DNA from: Allobosea sp. CRIB-10 | GTDB taxonomy: Bacteria > Pseudomonadota > Alphaproteobacteria > Rhizobiales > Beijerinckiaceae | DNA: 64,000 nt | Reading direction: 5' to 3' | Assembly (NCBI RefSeq): GCF_900112185.1 | Contig: NZ_FOKP01000028.1 | Coordinates: 24,257-88,256, forward strand | Part shown: positions 45,674 to 54,364 of the stretch, one piece after another | Numbering within the stretch: the first letter of the stretch is position 1 | Layout of the letters: each line of letters starts with the position of its first letter | The notes under the pieces: generated by a model | Seen by the model: the letters and a program-made list of their open reading frames with translations, nothing else | Databases searched by the model: none | Told to the model about the DNA's origin: nothing | Made by a program: the position numbers and the translations under genes

Positions 45674-45706
45674 CGCACGCCCTGCCCGAACGCCGCCATC
45701 ATCAAA

Positions 45707-45721
45707 CTTGACGCCGTCAAG
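45707..45721. promoter_or_regulatory. Palindrome at TetR/ABA4-like divergent promoter
   Basis: CTTGAC-GCC-GTCAAG is a perfect 6-bp inverted repeat between the divergent TetR gene and the ABA4-like gene. A related half-site GCGTCAAG occurs at 45754-45761. TTGACG at 45708-45713 could itself be a -35 element for the plus-strand gene, in which case a bound repressor would occlude it. Confidence 0.6.
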
Positions 45722-45774
45722 ATAACGCAATAGGACAGAGCCGCAACTGAACAGCGTCAAGATTGGAATGGGCA

Positions 45775-47037
45775 ATGCCTTTCACCTTGGATGACGCCTT
45801 TACCCGGGCCGGCCAGCTCGCCATGCTCGGCTGGGCAGCGCTGATCCTGCTGCCGCGCTGGCGCCGCGTCTCGGCGGCGCTGGCGGGCTGGATCATCCCG
45901 GCCCTGCTGTCGTTGGGATATGCCGTGCTGATCGCCGTGTACTGGCACGACGCCAAGGGCGGCTTTTCCTCGCTCGATTCGGTGGCGGCGCTCTTCGCAT
46001 CGAAGCCGCTGCTGCTAGCCGGCTGGGTCCACTACCTGGCCTTCGACCTCGTCCTCGGCAACTGGATCCTGCGCCGCTCGCAGGCGGAAGGCATCCCGCA
46101 CTGGCTGATGCTGCCGGTGCTGCCGTTGACCTTCCTGTTCGGCCCGTTCGGCTTCGTGACCTATCTGCTGCTGGAGGCCTGCTTCCGCCTCGCACGCGAA
46201 GACCGCATCGCCCGCCTGCAGGCCCGCCTCCCGGCCTGGCTGCCCGATCTCGAACTGGAGCCGCGGCTCACCGCGGCGGCCTTCGCCATGCTCGCTTTGG
46301 CGGTCCCGACCGTCTTCGCCTGGCTGATCGACAGCAGGCAGTTCCAAGGGGTGGATACCTGGATCAAGCCGCTGAAATTCGAGCTCTCGGTCGCCTTCTA
46401 TCTGCTGACGCTGGCGCTGTTCCTGCCGCTCGCCGGCGAGCGCTTTCGCGCCTCCTGGCTCGGGCGCTACATGGTCTGGCCGGTGATCGTGCCGATCGTT
46501 CTCGAGGTTCTCTACATCGCCTGGCGCGCCTCGCGCGTGGAAGCCTCGCACTACAATCGCGACGACTGGACCGGCATCGCGCTCTACAGCCTGATGGGCG
46601 TCGGCGCGGTGATGTTCACGATCGCGCCGGGCTTCCTCGCCTACGGCCTCGCCCGCCGCGACGCCGCCCCCATGCCGGAGGTCGTGCGCTGGTCGCTGAT
46701 CGCCGGGCTCGCCCTGACCTGCGTTTTCGGCCTCGCCAGCGGCGCGATCCTCAGCGCCAGTGCGACCGGGCACTATGTCGGCATCATCCCCGACGCGCAC
46801 CGGACGCTCCCCTTCTTCGGCTGGTCGCTGACGATCGGGGATCTGCGCATCGCCCATTTCCTCGGCCTGCACGCCTTGCAGATCATCCCGGCGATCGGCG
46901 TGGCTCTCTGGTTTGCGACGCGGCAGAGCCGAGCCGGGCTCGTCGCGCTCGGCACGGTCTCCGCCGCCTATGCCGCCGTCACCGCGACCGCGCTCGTCGC
47001 GGCGCTGCAGGCACGCCCGCTGCTCGGGCTCGGCTGA
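45775..47037 (+). CDS. ABA4-like domain membrane protein with C-terminal extension
   Basis: A 420-residue integral membrane protein. The first about 135 residues resemble the ABA4-like (DUF4281) family: GWAALILLPRWRRV, then VAALFASKPLLLAGWVHYLA and FGPFGFVTYLLLEA. This is followed by about seven further helices (residues 160-415), including LKFELSVAFYLLTLALFLPL, so two modules appear fused. ATG 45775 is favoured over an upstream TTG. It is divergent from a TetR gene with a palindrome between them. Transport or redox role unknown. Confidence 0.78.
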   Translation: MPFTLDDAFTRAGQLAMLGWAALILLPRWRRVSAALAGWIIPALLSLGYAVLIAVYWHDAKGGFSSLDSVAALFASKPLLLAGWVHYLAFDLVLGNWILRRSQAEGIPHWLMLPVLPLTFLFGPFGFVTYLLLEACFRLAREDRIARLQARLPAWLPDLELEPRLTAAAFAMLALAVPTVFAWLIDSRQFQGVDTWIKPLKFELSVAFYLLTLALFLPLAGERFRASWLGRYMVWPVIVPIVLEVLYIAWRASRVEASHYNRDDWTGIALYSLMGVGAVMFTIAPGFLAYGLARRDAAPMPEVVRWSLIAGLALTCVFGLASGAILSASATGHYVGIIPDAHRTLPFFGWSLTIGDLRIAHFLGLHALQIIPAIGVALWFATRQSRAGLVALGTVSAAYAAVTATALVAALQARPLLGLG

Positions 47038-47042
47038 GCCTG

Positions 47043-47288
47043 CTACGCCTCGGCTGAATCGGAAGCGAGCGCGAGGTCTTCCGCGGCCGGCTCATAGCGC
47101 AGCAGGTCGCCCGGCTGGCAGTCGAGCACCGCACAGATCCGCGTCAGCGTATCGAAGCGCATGCCGCGGACCTTGCCGGACTTCAGTTGCGAGACCTGCT
47201 GCTCAGTCAGCCCGATGCGCTGGGCCAGTTCCTTCGAGCGCATCTTGCGACGCGCCAGCATGACATCGAGTTCGACGACGATCGGCAT
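47043..47288 (-). CDS. Small XRE/YozG-type HTH regulator
   Basis: An 81-residue DNA-binding protein consisting almost entirely of an XRE-type helix-turn-helix: VELDVMLARRKMRSKELAQR, then IGLTEQQVSQLKSGKVRGMR and DTLTRICAVLDCQPGDLL, which is the YozG-like form (Cro/CI-type small regulator). It follows the DUF2975 gene on the same strand after a 10-bp gap; this pairing is common and suggests that the regulator controls the membrane protein. Function otherwise unknown. Confidence 0.9.
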   Translation of the reverse strand: MPIVVELDVMLARRKMRSKELAQRIGLTEQQVSQLKSGKVRGMRFDTLTRICAVLDCQPGDLLRYEPAAEDLALASDSAEA

Positions 47289-47298
47289 CGCCCAACTC

Positions 47299-47865
47299 CT
47301 ACACGAAACTCTGATTCTCGTCCGCGAGCCGAACCGCCTCCTTGAGCACCAGCCCGAAGGCGACCAGCGCGGCTCCCGCCGCCAGCACGCCGAAAGTCCC
47401 AGGATCGAGCGTGATCGCCAGTTGCTTCTGGCCTGACGGGTTGTCGAAGGTCAGTGCCACACTCTGCAAGCCGCGCGTCAAAGGCGTCGCCACGCCCATC
47501 GCCGTCAGAAGCCAGCCGACGCGCGTCAGCCGCTGCGCGTTCTCTTCCTCCAGCACCTGGCCGCGGCCGAAGCGACCGAACAGGCTGGCGAGCCGCAGCA
47601 TCGCCGCGACGAACAGGCCGGCGGGCACGAGGCCGATGGTGAGGGCGATCCAGTAGCCGCGCTCCGATAGCGGGCCGATCGGGGCACTGACGCCGACCGT
47701 GCCGCGGGCATAGACGGCGAGCTGCTCAGGATCGCGCCAGAGCCAGACCGTGCCGATGGCCATCAACGCGGCCGCCGCGACGCACAGGATGCGTGCCACC
47801 GTGCTGACACGGCGCAACCGCGCCATGGCGGACCGGCCCTGAATCGAGTTTGCAAGGGACGACAT
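47299..47865 (-). CDS. DUF2975 family membrane protein
   Basis: A 188-residue membrane protein with about four helices (residues 24-43, 72-95, 115-135 and 155-178 by eye) and the DUF2975 features FGRFGRGQVLEEENAQRL and LALKEAV-like end LVLKEAVRLADENQSFV. It is co-transcribed with the small XRE regulator downstream. Roles of DUF2975 proteins are unknown. Alternative start at the inner ATG (residue 14) is possible. Confidence 0.85.
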   Translation of the reverse strand: MSSLANSIQGRSAMARLRRVSTVARILCVAAAALMAIGTVWLWRDPEQLAVYARGTVGVSAPIGPLSERGYWIALTIGLVPAGLFVAAMLRLASLFGRFGRGQVLEEENAQRLTRVGWLLTAMGVATPLTRGLQSVALTFDNPSGQKQLAITLDPGTFGVLAAGAALVAFGLVLKEAVRLADENQSFV

Positions 47866-47945
47866 ATCGTTTCACTCCGCGATTGACAAAATTAAACTAA
47901 GAGATGAATTTATAAATGTCAAAGCCATTTCCCACGGGAAACCCG

Positions 47946-48578
47946 ATGCGCACCGCCCTGCCCGCTACAGTCCTGGTTTGCGGCCTTCTCGCCGGCTGCG
48001 GGCACGTACCGCTGACCTCGCTGCCGAAGCTGTCCAAGATCGACATGAAGACCACCGATCTCGCCCAGTTGCGCGCCGGCATCAGCCTGCCGGCCGACAT
48101 CCGCACGCTTCCCGGCGGCGTCACCATGACGCTAGTCGCCCTCCCGAAGGATGGGGGCCGGCATGAGCGCAAGGTCGTGCTGGAGGAGGTGCGCGATGCG
48201 GTGGGGCTGGCGAAGCTGCCAACGATGGCTTCACCGGGACGCCGCTTCATCGTGTTCAGGCTGAGCCCGAGCGACGCGGCGCGGCTCAGCGCCTTCCGTG
48301 AGGAGATGTTCGCCGGACCGCAGAACAGCGGCAATCGCGGCAGCCTGGCGCTCGGCACCGACAAGGCCTGCCGGCTCGGCGAGCTCTCGGGCAAGCCGAT
48401 CACGATGACCGGCTATCTCAAGACCTCGGAGACGCAGGACTATGTTCTGCTGATGCGCGATTTCGACCTGAAGGAAGCGGTCCGACAAGTCGATCCCAAG
48501 GTCGACCTGGCCACCGCGATCCCGCCCTGCGACACAATGCCTGAAGCCAAGCTCAGCGGCTCTCCCGCCGCGCCATGA
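47946..48578 (+). CDS. Putative lipoprotein, uncharacterised
   Basis: A 210-residue protein with a lipoprotein signal peptide: MRTALPATVLVCGLLAGCGH, with a lipobox LAGC (acylated Cys18 predicted). The mature part has the motif LRAGISLPADIRTLPGGVTM near the N-terminus and no domain that I recognise. ATG 47946 is preferred over an ATG at 47916, because only the former puts the signal peptide at the start; GGGA precedes it. The 3' end overlaps the convergent MoxR-like gene by 26 bases. Confidence 0.78.
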   Translation: MRTALPATVLVCGLLAGCGHVPLTSLPKLSKIDMKTTDLAQLRAGISLPADIRTLPGGVTMTLVALPKDGGRHERKVVLEEVRDAVGLAKLPTMASPGRRFIVFRLSPSDAARLSAFREEMFAGPQNSGNRGSLALGTDKACRLGELSGKPITMTGYLKTSETQDYVLLMRDFDLKEAVRQVDPKVDLATAIPPCDTMPEAKLSGSPAAP

Positions 48579-49398
48579 AGGCGAGCTTCTCGAACAGCGA
48601 GACGTCCTGCTCGTTCTTGAGCAGCGCGCCGTGCAGCGGCGGGATCAGCTTGCGCGGATCGCGCTCGCGCAGCACCTCGGGACCGATATCGTCGGCCACC
48701 AGCAGCTTCAGCCAGTCGAGCAGTTCGGAGGTCGAGGGCTTCTTCTTGATGCCGGGCACCTCGCGCACCTCGAAGAACAGGCGCAGCGCCTCCTCCATCA
48801 AGCGCTTCTTGATGCCGGGGAAGTGGACCTCGACGATTCTCTGCATCGTCTCGGCGTCGGGGAAGCGGATGTAGTGGAAGAAACAGCGGCGCAGGAAGGC
48901 GTCCGGCAATTCCTTCTCGTTGTTCGAGGTGATGATCATCACCGGCCGCTGCGCCGCGCGGATGGTCTCGCCGGTCTCGTAGACATGAAACTCCATGCGG
49001 TCGAGCTCGAGCAGGAGGTCGTTCGGGAACTCGATGTCGGCCTTGTCGATCTCGTCGATCAGCAGCACCGGGCGCACCGGCGAGACGAAGGCCTCCCAGA
49101 GCTTGCCGCGCTTGATGTAGTTGGCGATGTCGGAGACGCGGGCATCGCCGAGCTGGCTGTCGCGCAGGCGGCTGACCGCGTCGTATTCATAGAGCCCCTG
49201 CTGCGCCTTGGTGGTCGACTTGACGTGCCAGGTCAGCAGCGGCGCGCCGAGCGCAGCGGCGATCTCCTCGGCCAGCACGGTCTTTCCGGTGCCGGGCTCG
49301 CCCTTGACGAGGAGGGGGCGCTCCAGCCGGATCGCGGCATTGACCGCGACGGTCAGGTCCTCGGTGGCGACATAGGAGGCGGTGCCAGTAAAGCGCAT
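48553..49398 (-). CDS. MoxR-type AAA+ ATPase
   Basis: A 281-residue AAA+ ATPase of the MoxR family. Walker A GEPGTGKT is at residues 33-40 and Walker B VLLIDEID at 111-118; sensor 1 is IITSNN. The start ATG 49398 (AAGGG upstream) gives the family-like MRFTGTASYVATEDL. MoxR ATPases usually act with a von Willebrand A-domain partner encoded next door; none lies downstream here, where the convergent lipoprotein gene overlaps the 3' end. Client unknown. Confidence 0.9.
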   Translation of the reverse strand: MRFTGTASYVATEDLTVAVNAAIRLERPLLVKGEPGTGKTVLAEEIAAALGAPLLTWHVKSTTKAQQGLYEYDAVSRLRDSQLGDARVSDIANYIKRGKLWEAFVSPVRPVLLIDEIDKADIEFPNDLLLELDRMEFHVYETGETIRAAQRPVMIITSNNEKELPDAFLRRCFFHYIRFPDAETMQRIVEVHFPGIKKRLMEEALRLFFEVREVPGIKKKPSTSELLDWLKLLVADDIGPEVLRERDPRKLIPPLHGALLKNEQDVSLFEKLAFMARRESR

Positions 49399-49579
49399 GC
49401 GGAACCCTTCGCGTGGCGAGATCGCGGCCATGCTGCCGCCGCGAATGGCATCGTGATTAGAGGTCAGCCGGCGGCGGGGCAAGTTTTCGTCAGCCCGATG
49501 CGTGATTTGGTTTGTGTTGCAAGGCCCTGGGACGCAAAGCTGAGAGATCAGCAGCTTCGCTTGATTCTTCGAGGGTGAC

Positions 49580-51367
49580 GTGGCCGGGACGATCGATCCT
49601 TCCGCCTATCGCGACGCCGTGGTCGTGCTCGCCACGGCCGGCGTGATCGTGCCCTTCGCCAAGCGTTTTCGCGTCAATTCCGTCGTCGCCTTCATGGCCT
49701 GCGGCGCCCTGCTCGGCCCCTACGGCCTCGGCGGCCTCGTCGCCAAGATCCCCATCCTCAGCACGGTCACCGTATCGAGCGCGGAGGCGCTCGCCGGCCC
49801 GGCCGAGCTCGGCGTCGCCTTCCTGCTCTTCGTCATCGGGCTGGAATTGTCCTATGAGCGCCTCAAGACCATGCGCCGGCTGGTCTTCGGCCTCGGCCTC
49901 GGCCAGGTCGCATTCTCGGCCACCGCGATCAGCGCCATCGCCTATGCCTTCGGGCAACCGGCTGCCGCTGCCCTGCTGATCGGCACGGCGCTCGCCTTGT
50001 CCTCGACCGCGATGGTCGTCGAACTGCTCTCCGCCCATCGCCGCATCACCTCCTCGGCCGGCCGGTCGAGCTTCGCCATCCTGCTCTGCCAGGACCTCGC
50101 AGTGATCCCGCTGCTTTTCCTGGTCAGCGTGCTCGGGGCGCAGAACGGCGGCTCGCTGCTCGCCGGCCTGACCCAGGCGCTGCTGCAGGCCATCGCGGCG
50201 GTCGCCGCGATCATCGTCATCGGCCGCCTCGCCATGCGCCCGCTCTTCCGCCTGGTCGCCTCGACCGATTCCTCCGAGAGCTTCATGGCCGCGACGCTTC
50301 TGGTCGCGCTCGGCACCGGATTGATCGCGGCCGGGGCTGGCCTCTCCATGGGGCTCGGCGCCTTCATCGCGGGGTTGTTGCTGGCGGAAACCGAGTATCG
50401 CCGCGCCATCGAGGTGACGATCGAGCCGTTCAAGTCGCTGCTGATCGGCGTCTTCTTCCTGACCGTCGGCATGAGCGTGAACCCGGCGGCGCTGGCGGCC
50501 CAGCCGGTCGCGATCTTCGGCATCGCCGCCGGCCTCTTCCTCGCCAAGGTCGCGATCACCTTCCTGCTCGCCCGCTACTTCAAGCTCTCGCTGCCGACCG
50601 CGCTCGAAACCGCGATCATGGTCGGCCCCGGCGGCGAGTTCGCCTTCGTGCTGCTGACCGCTTCGGTCGCGGCCAAGCTGGTCGACCAGAAGGCCGCCTC
50701 GCTCGTGCTCGCCGGCGTCTCGCTGACCATGATCTTCCTGCCGCTCGCCGCCCGCATGGCGCGGACACTGTCGGCCCGCCTCGCCCCGCCGGTGAAGCTG
50801 CCCGATGAAGCCAGCATCCTGCCGCCGGACGACCATGCCCCGCGCGCCATCGTGGTCGGCCTCGGCCGCGTCGGACGGCTGGTCGGCGAGATGCTCTCGC
50901 AGCACAAGGTGCCCTACATCACCGTCGACGCCGACGCCGCCCTGGTCTCGACGCAACGCCGGGCCGGCCGCCCCGCCTTCTACGGCAACGCCACGAGGCC
51001 TGACTTCCTGCGGCTCTGCGGCCTGGAGGAAGCGACAGCCCTGATCGTCACCATCGACAATCCCCGTGCCGTCGACGAGATCGTCGAAGCGGCGCGCGGC
51101 ATGCGGCCGGACCTCGTCATCGTCGCCCGCGCCCGCGACGCCAAGCATGCCAGGCATCTCTACGAGATCGGCGTCAACGATGCCGTGCCTGAGACGATCG
51201 AGGCCAGCCTGCAATTGTCGGAAGCGGCGCTGGTCGGGCTCGGCGTGCCGATGGGCCTCGTCATCGCCTCGGTGCACCAGCGCCGCGACGATTTCCGCAG
51301 CGAGCTCAAGCCGGCGAGCGCACCGCAGCCGGCGCTGCCGCGTCATGCTCGTTCGCGGAGGCTGTGA
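49580..51367 (+). CDS. CPA2-family cation:proton antiporter (KefB/C-like)
   Basis: A 595-residue inner-membrane antiporter. The N-terminal about 390 residues hold some twelve helices of the Na+/H+ exchanger fold, including the ion-binding-like segment SFAILLCQDLAVIPLLFLVS with QD as in KefC/KefB. The C-terminal TrkA-N/RCK domain (about 415-540) has AIVVGLGRVGRLVGEML and binds nucleotide. GTG start with GAGGG upstream. K+ or Na+ exchange for H+ is the family role; the specificity is open. Confidence 0.9.
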   Translation: MAGTIDPSAYRDAVVVLATAGVIVPFAKRFRVNSVVAFMACGALLGPYGLGGLVAKIPILSTVTVSSAEALAGPAELGVAFLLFVIGLELSYERLKTMRRLVFGLGLGQVAFSATAISAIAYAFGQPAAAALLIGTALALSSTAMVVELLSAHRRITSSAGRSSFAILLCQDLAVIPLLFLVSVLGAQNGGSLLAGLTQALLQAIAAVAAIIVIGRLAMRPLFRLVASTDSSESFMAATLLVALGTGLIAAGAGLSMGLGAFIAGLLLAETEYRRAIEVTIEPFKSLLIGVFFLTVGMSVNPAALAAQPVAIFGIAAGLFLAKVAITFLLARYFKLSLPTALETAIMVGPGGEFAFVLLTASVAAKLVDQKAASLVLAGVSLTMIFLPLAARMARTLSARLAPPVKLPDEASILPPDDHAPRAIVVGLGRVGRLVGEMLSQHKVPYITVDADAALVSTQRRAGRPAFYGNATRPDFLRLCGLEEATALIVTIDNPRAVDEIVEAARGMRPDLVIVARARDAKHARHLYEIGVNDAVPETIEASLQLSEAALVGLGVPMGLVIASVHQRRDDFRSELKPASAPQPALPRHARSRRL

Positions 51368-51397
51368 AGGGACTGGAACTTGCTGTGAAGCAAATGA

Positions 51398-51450
51398 AGC
51401 CCTCATCCTTCGAGACGCAGCCATAGGCTGCGTCTCGAAGGATGAGGGCT
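51398..51450. repeat. Perfect 25-bp-arm palindrome, short form of family A
   Basis: Arms at 51398-51422 and 51426-51450 are perfect complements with a 3-base loop (ATA). The arm contains the family A segments CCCTCATCCTTCGAGACG. It lies between the convergent antiporter and glycosyltransferase genes and looks like the inner and outer arms of family A copies fused, with the centre deleted. It may serve as a terminator, but no T-run follows. Confidence 0.85.
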
Positions 51451-51468
51451 GAGAGAGACTTCCGGGCT

Positions 51469-52569
51469 CTACGCGAACTCCTTCCGCTCTGCCGGCTCCA
51501 GCCGCACGGAGAGCGTGTTCGAGACGGGCGCCAGTTCGGCCCGCGTCGCCTTGCCCGCCGCAGCGGCAGCCTGCATCGCCCGGCGCATATGGCCGTAGAA
51601 CTGCTCGGCGCTGCTGTGCCAGCTATGGCGCTGGGCGAGTTCGAGCCCGGCCTCGCGCGGCAGGCGCAGGGCCGAGAGCGCCGCCTGGCGCAGATCCTCG
51701 TGCAGCACGGCAGCCTCGCTGCCGGCGAAAACGTCGCTCGGCCCCTGAACCGGAAAGGCGGCGACCGGCAGCCCGCTCGCAGCAGCTTCCAGCAGCACGA
51801 TGCCGAAGGTGTCGGTCAGGCTCGGGAAGACGAAGACGTCGGACGAGGCATAGATCGAAGCGAGGTCCTCGCCCTCGCGCGCCCCGAGGAAATGCGCGTC
51901 GGGGAAGGCGCGCTTGAGGTCGGCACGGGCCGGCCCGTCGCCGACCACGACCTTGCTTCCGGGCAGGCGCAGCGACAGGAAGGCCTCGAGGTTCTTCTCG
52001 ACCGCGACGCGGCCGACGCTGAGGAAGATCGGCCGCGGCAGATCGAGCACGCTTTCGGGGCGCGGGTGGAACAATGAGAGGTCGACACCCCGGCCCCAGC
52101 GCAGGATGTGTTCGAAGCCATGCGCACGCAGCTCGGCCTCGACAGTGGCGGTCGAGACCATCACGCCGGCCGCCGGCCCGTGGAAGCGGCGCAGGAAGCG
52201 ATAGCTCCAGCTTTCCGGGATCGGCCAGCGCGCCGCGACATATTGCGGGAAGCGGGTGTGGTAGCTCGTGGTGAAGGTCCGTTTTTGGGCGAGGCAGACC
52301 GCGCGCGTCAGCCAGCCGATCGGTCCTTCGGTCGCGATATGGATGTGGTCAGGCCCGAATTCAGCGATGCGCCGGGCGATATGTCGGCGCGTCGCCAGCG
52401 CGATGCGGATATCGGGGTAGGACGGCAGGCCGACCTGCCAGAAGCCTTCCGGCGTCAGCATCTGCGGGGTGACGCCGAACTCCGGCGCCGCCTCGACCAT
52501 GCGCTCCAGCGAGCGCACGACGCCGTTGATCTGCGGGCGCCAGGCGTCCGTCGCGATCAGGACGCGCAT
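51469..52569 (-). CDS. Glycosyltransferase family 4-like protein
   Basis: A 366-residue GT-B fold glycosyltransferase. The N-terminal domain begins MRVLIATDAWRPQINGVVRS; the C-terminal nucleotide-sugar domain has PIFLSVGRVAVEKNLEAFLS and the acidic EX7E-type segment with DTFGIVLLEAAASGLPV. Similar to SqdX/diacylglycerol-type or cell-envelope glycosyltransferases; acceptor unknown. The start codon shares one base with the stop of the upstream phosphoesterase (TGATG), so the two are translationally coupled. A lipid-envelope role is an inference from that partner. Confidence 0.87.
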   Translation of the reverse strand: MRVLIATDAWRPQINGVVRSLERMVEAAPEFGVTPQMLTPEGFWQVGLPSYPDIRIALATRRHIARRIAEFGPDHIHIATEGPIGWLTRAVCLAQKRTFTTSYHTRFPQYVAARWPIPESWSYRFLRRFHGPAAGVMVSTATVEAELRAHGFEHILRWGRGVDLSLFHPRPESVLDLPRPIFLSVGRVAVEKNLEAFLSLRLPGSKVVVGDGPARADLKRAFPDAHFLGAREGEDLASIYASSDVFVFPSLTDTFGIVLLEAAASGLPVAAFPVQGPSDVFAGSEAAVLHEDLRQAALSALRLPREAGLELAQRHSWHSSAEQFYGHMRRAMQAAAAAGKATRAELAPVSNTLSVRLEPAERKEFA

Positions 52570-53393
52570 CACGCGGCCTCGACGAGGCTCGGCATTGGGG
52601 TTGGCCGCGCCGCGGGAACAGCCGGCTTCTCGCCCTTCAGCCGGTGCTGCGGCCAGCGCACGATCTCGAAGCGGCCATCGTCGTGCTCGACCACAGCCGT
52701 GCAGCTTTCGACCCAGTCGCCGGTGTTGATATAGGTCAGCCCGTCGATGTCGCGCTGGGCGGCGTGGTGGATATGGCCGCAGATCACGCCATCTGCCTTG
52801 TGCCGGCGCGCCTCGTCGGCGAGGCACTGCTCGAACTCGCCGATATAGTTCACGGCGTTCTTGACCTTGTGCTTCGCCCAGGCCGAGAGCGACCAGTGCG
52901 GCAGGCGAAGGACCCGGCGCACCTTGTTGATGCCGTGATTGAGGAAGAGCGCGATCGTGTAGGCCCAGTCGCCGAGCAGCGCGAGCCATTTGGCGTTGCG
53001 CACCACGAGGTCGAACAGGTCGCCATGGATGACCAGCATGCGCTTGCCGTCGGCGGTCTCGTGGACGATGTCGTCGACCAGCGTGATGCCGCCGAACTGC
53101 AGGCCGGTATAGTCGCGCAGGAAATCGTCGTGATTGCCGGTGACGTAGATCAGCTTCGAGCCCTTGCGCACCTTGCGCAGCAGCTTCTGCACCACGTCGT
53201 TATGCGCCTGCGGAAAGTACCAGCCACTTTTCAGCCGCCAGCCGTCGATGATGTCGCCGACCAGATAGATCGTCGGGGCGTCATAGGCGCGCAGGAACTC
53301 CAGCACCAGATCCGCCTGGGCCCCGCGCGTGCCCAGATGCAGGTCGGATATGAAGATGCTGCGAACCTGCTTGGCGTCGCTGTCGTCGCTCAT
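52569..53393 (-). CDS. LpxH-like metallophosphoesterase
   Basis: A 274-residue calcineurin-like phosphoesterase. The metal-binding motifs are SDLHLG, VGDIIDGW, GNHDD and HGDLFDL, with a late GHIH. This is the layout of UDP-2,3-diacylglucosamine pyrophosphatase LpxH and its relatives. Rhizobiales typically use LpxI for lipid A, so this member may act on another nucleotide-linked lipid. ATG 53393 gives MSDDSDAKQVRSIFISDLHL; the C-terminal 25 residues are Pro/Ala-rich. Coupled to the glycosyltransferase by TGATG. Confidence 0.88.
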   Translation of the reverse strand: MSDDSDAKQVRSIFISDLHLGTRGAQADLVLEFLRAYDAPTIYLVGDIIDGWRLKSGWYFPQAHNDVVQKLLRKVRKGSKLIYVTGNHDDFLRDYTGLQFGGITLVDDIVHETADGKRMLVIHGDLFDLVVRNAKWLALLGDWAYTIALFLNHGINKVRRVLRLPHWSLSAWAKHKVKNAVNYIGEFEQCLADEARRHKADGVICGHIHHAAQRDIDGLTYINTGDWVESCTAVVEHDDGRFEIVRWPQHRLKGEKPAVPAARPTPMPSLVEAA

Positions 53394-53517
53394 GCTCGCC
53401 AGTCCAACTGTTGCGATGCCTGCGGCGTGTGTCTGATTTGCACTACGCTTTGATGACGCGGCGGCGAAACCGTGCTTTGCCTGCCTGCACAGGAACGGAC
53501 CTTTCCGGGAGACGACC

Positions 53518-54297
53518 ATGGATCTGGGTATTGCCGGCCGCACGGCCATCGTTTGCGCCTCGAGCAAGGGGCTGGGTCGCGGCTGCGCGCAGGCGCTGGC
53601 CGAAGCGGGCTGCACCGTCGTCGTCAACGGCCGTGACGCCGCGACGCTTGAGGACACCGCGGCCGCGATTCGTGCCAGCACCGGCGCGACCGTGATCGCC
53701 GTCGTCGCCGACGTCGGAACCAAGGCCGGCCAGGATGCCCTGCTCGCCGCCGCGCCCAACCCCGACATCCTCGTCAACAACAATGGCGGCCCGCCGCCCA
53801 AGCCGTTCCGCGAAGTGACGCGCGAGGGACTGCTCGAAGGCGTGGCGCAGAACATGGCGACGCCGCTGGAGCTGGTGCAGCGCGTCGTCGACGGCATGAT
53901 CGAGCGGCGCTTCGGCCGCATCGTCAACATCACCTCGGCGAGCGTGCTGACCCCGCTGACCGGGCTCGACGTCTCCTCAGCCGCCCGCGCCGGCCTGACC
54001 GCCTTCCTCGCCGGCGTGGCGCGCGAGATCGCGCATGCCAACGTCACCATCAACAACATCCTGCCCGGCGTGTTCGACACCGACCGGATCAAGACCGCGA
54101 CGAACAAGGTCGCCGAGATGCAGGGCATCAGCATCGAGGAAGCGACGAAGCGGCGGCTCGCCGCCGTCCCGGCCGGCCGCCTCGGCACGCCTGACGAGTT
54201 CGGCAAGCTCTGCGCCTTCATCGCCAGCGCCCATGCCGGCTACATCACCGGCCAGAACTTCCTGATCGACGGCGGCTCGTTCCGGGCGAATTTCTGA
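53518..54297 (+). CDS. Atypical SDR-family protein lacking catalytic Tyr/Lys
   Basis: A 259-residue Rossmann-fold SDR. The cofactor motif is ASSKGLGRG (TGxxxGxG replaced at the start by AS), and the NNAG motif appears as NNNGG. At the active site the Ser remains (NITSAS), but the expected YxxxK is replaced by a segment reading LDVSSAARAGLT, so Tyr is absent and Lys appears as Arg. C-terminus LIDGGSFRANF is typical. It may be non-catalytic or use another mechanism. Length and start (preceded by GGGAGACGACC) look normal. Confidence 0.85.
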   Translation: MDLGIAGRTAIVCASSKGLGRGCAQALAEAGCTVVVNGRDAATLEDTAAAIRASTGATVIAVVADVGTKAGQDALLAAAPNPDILVNNNGGPPPKPFREVTREGLLEGVAQNMATPLELVQRVVDGMIERRFGRIVNITSASVLTPLTGLDVSSAARAGLTAFLAGVAREIAHANVTINNILPGVFDTDRIKTATNKVAEMQGISIEEATKRRLAAVPAGRLGTPDEFGKLCAFIASAHAGYITGQNFLIDGGSFRANF

Positions 54298-54364
54298 CGC
54301 AGCCGCAAACCGGCCGGGCGGCGCCAGACGCAGCCCGGCCAACGCCCCCCAGCCTAGGCCCACC

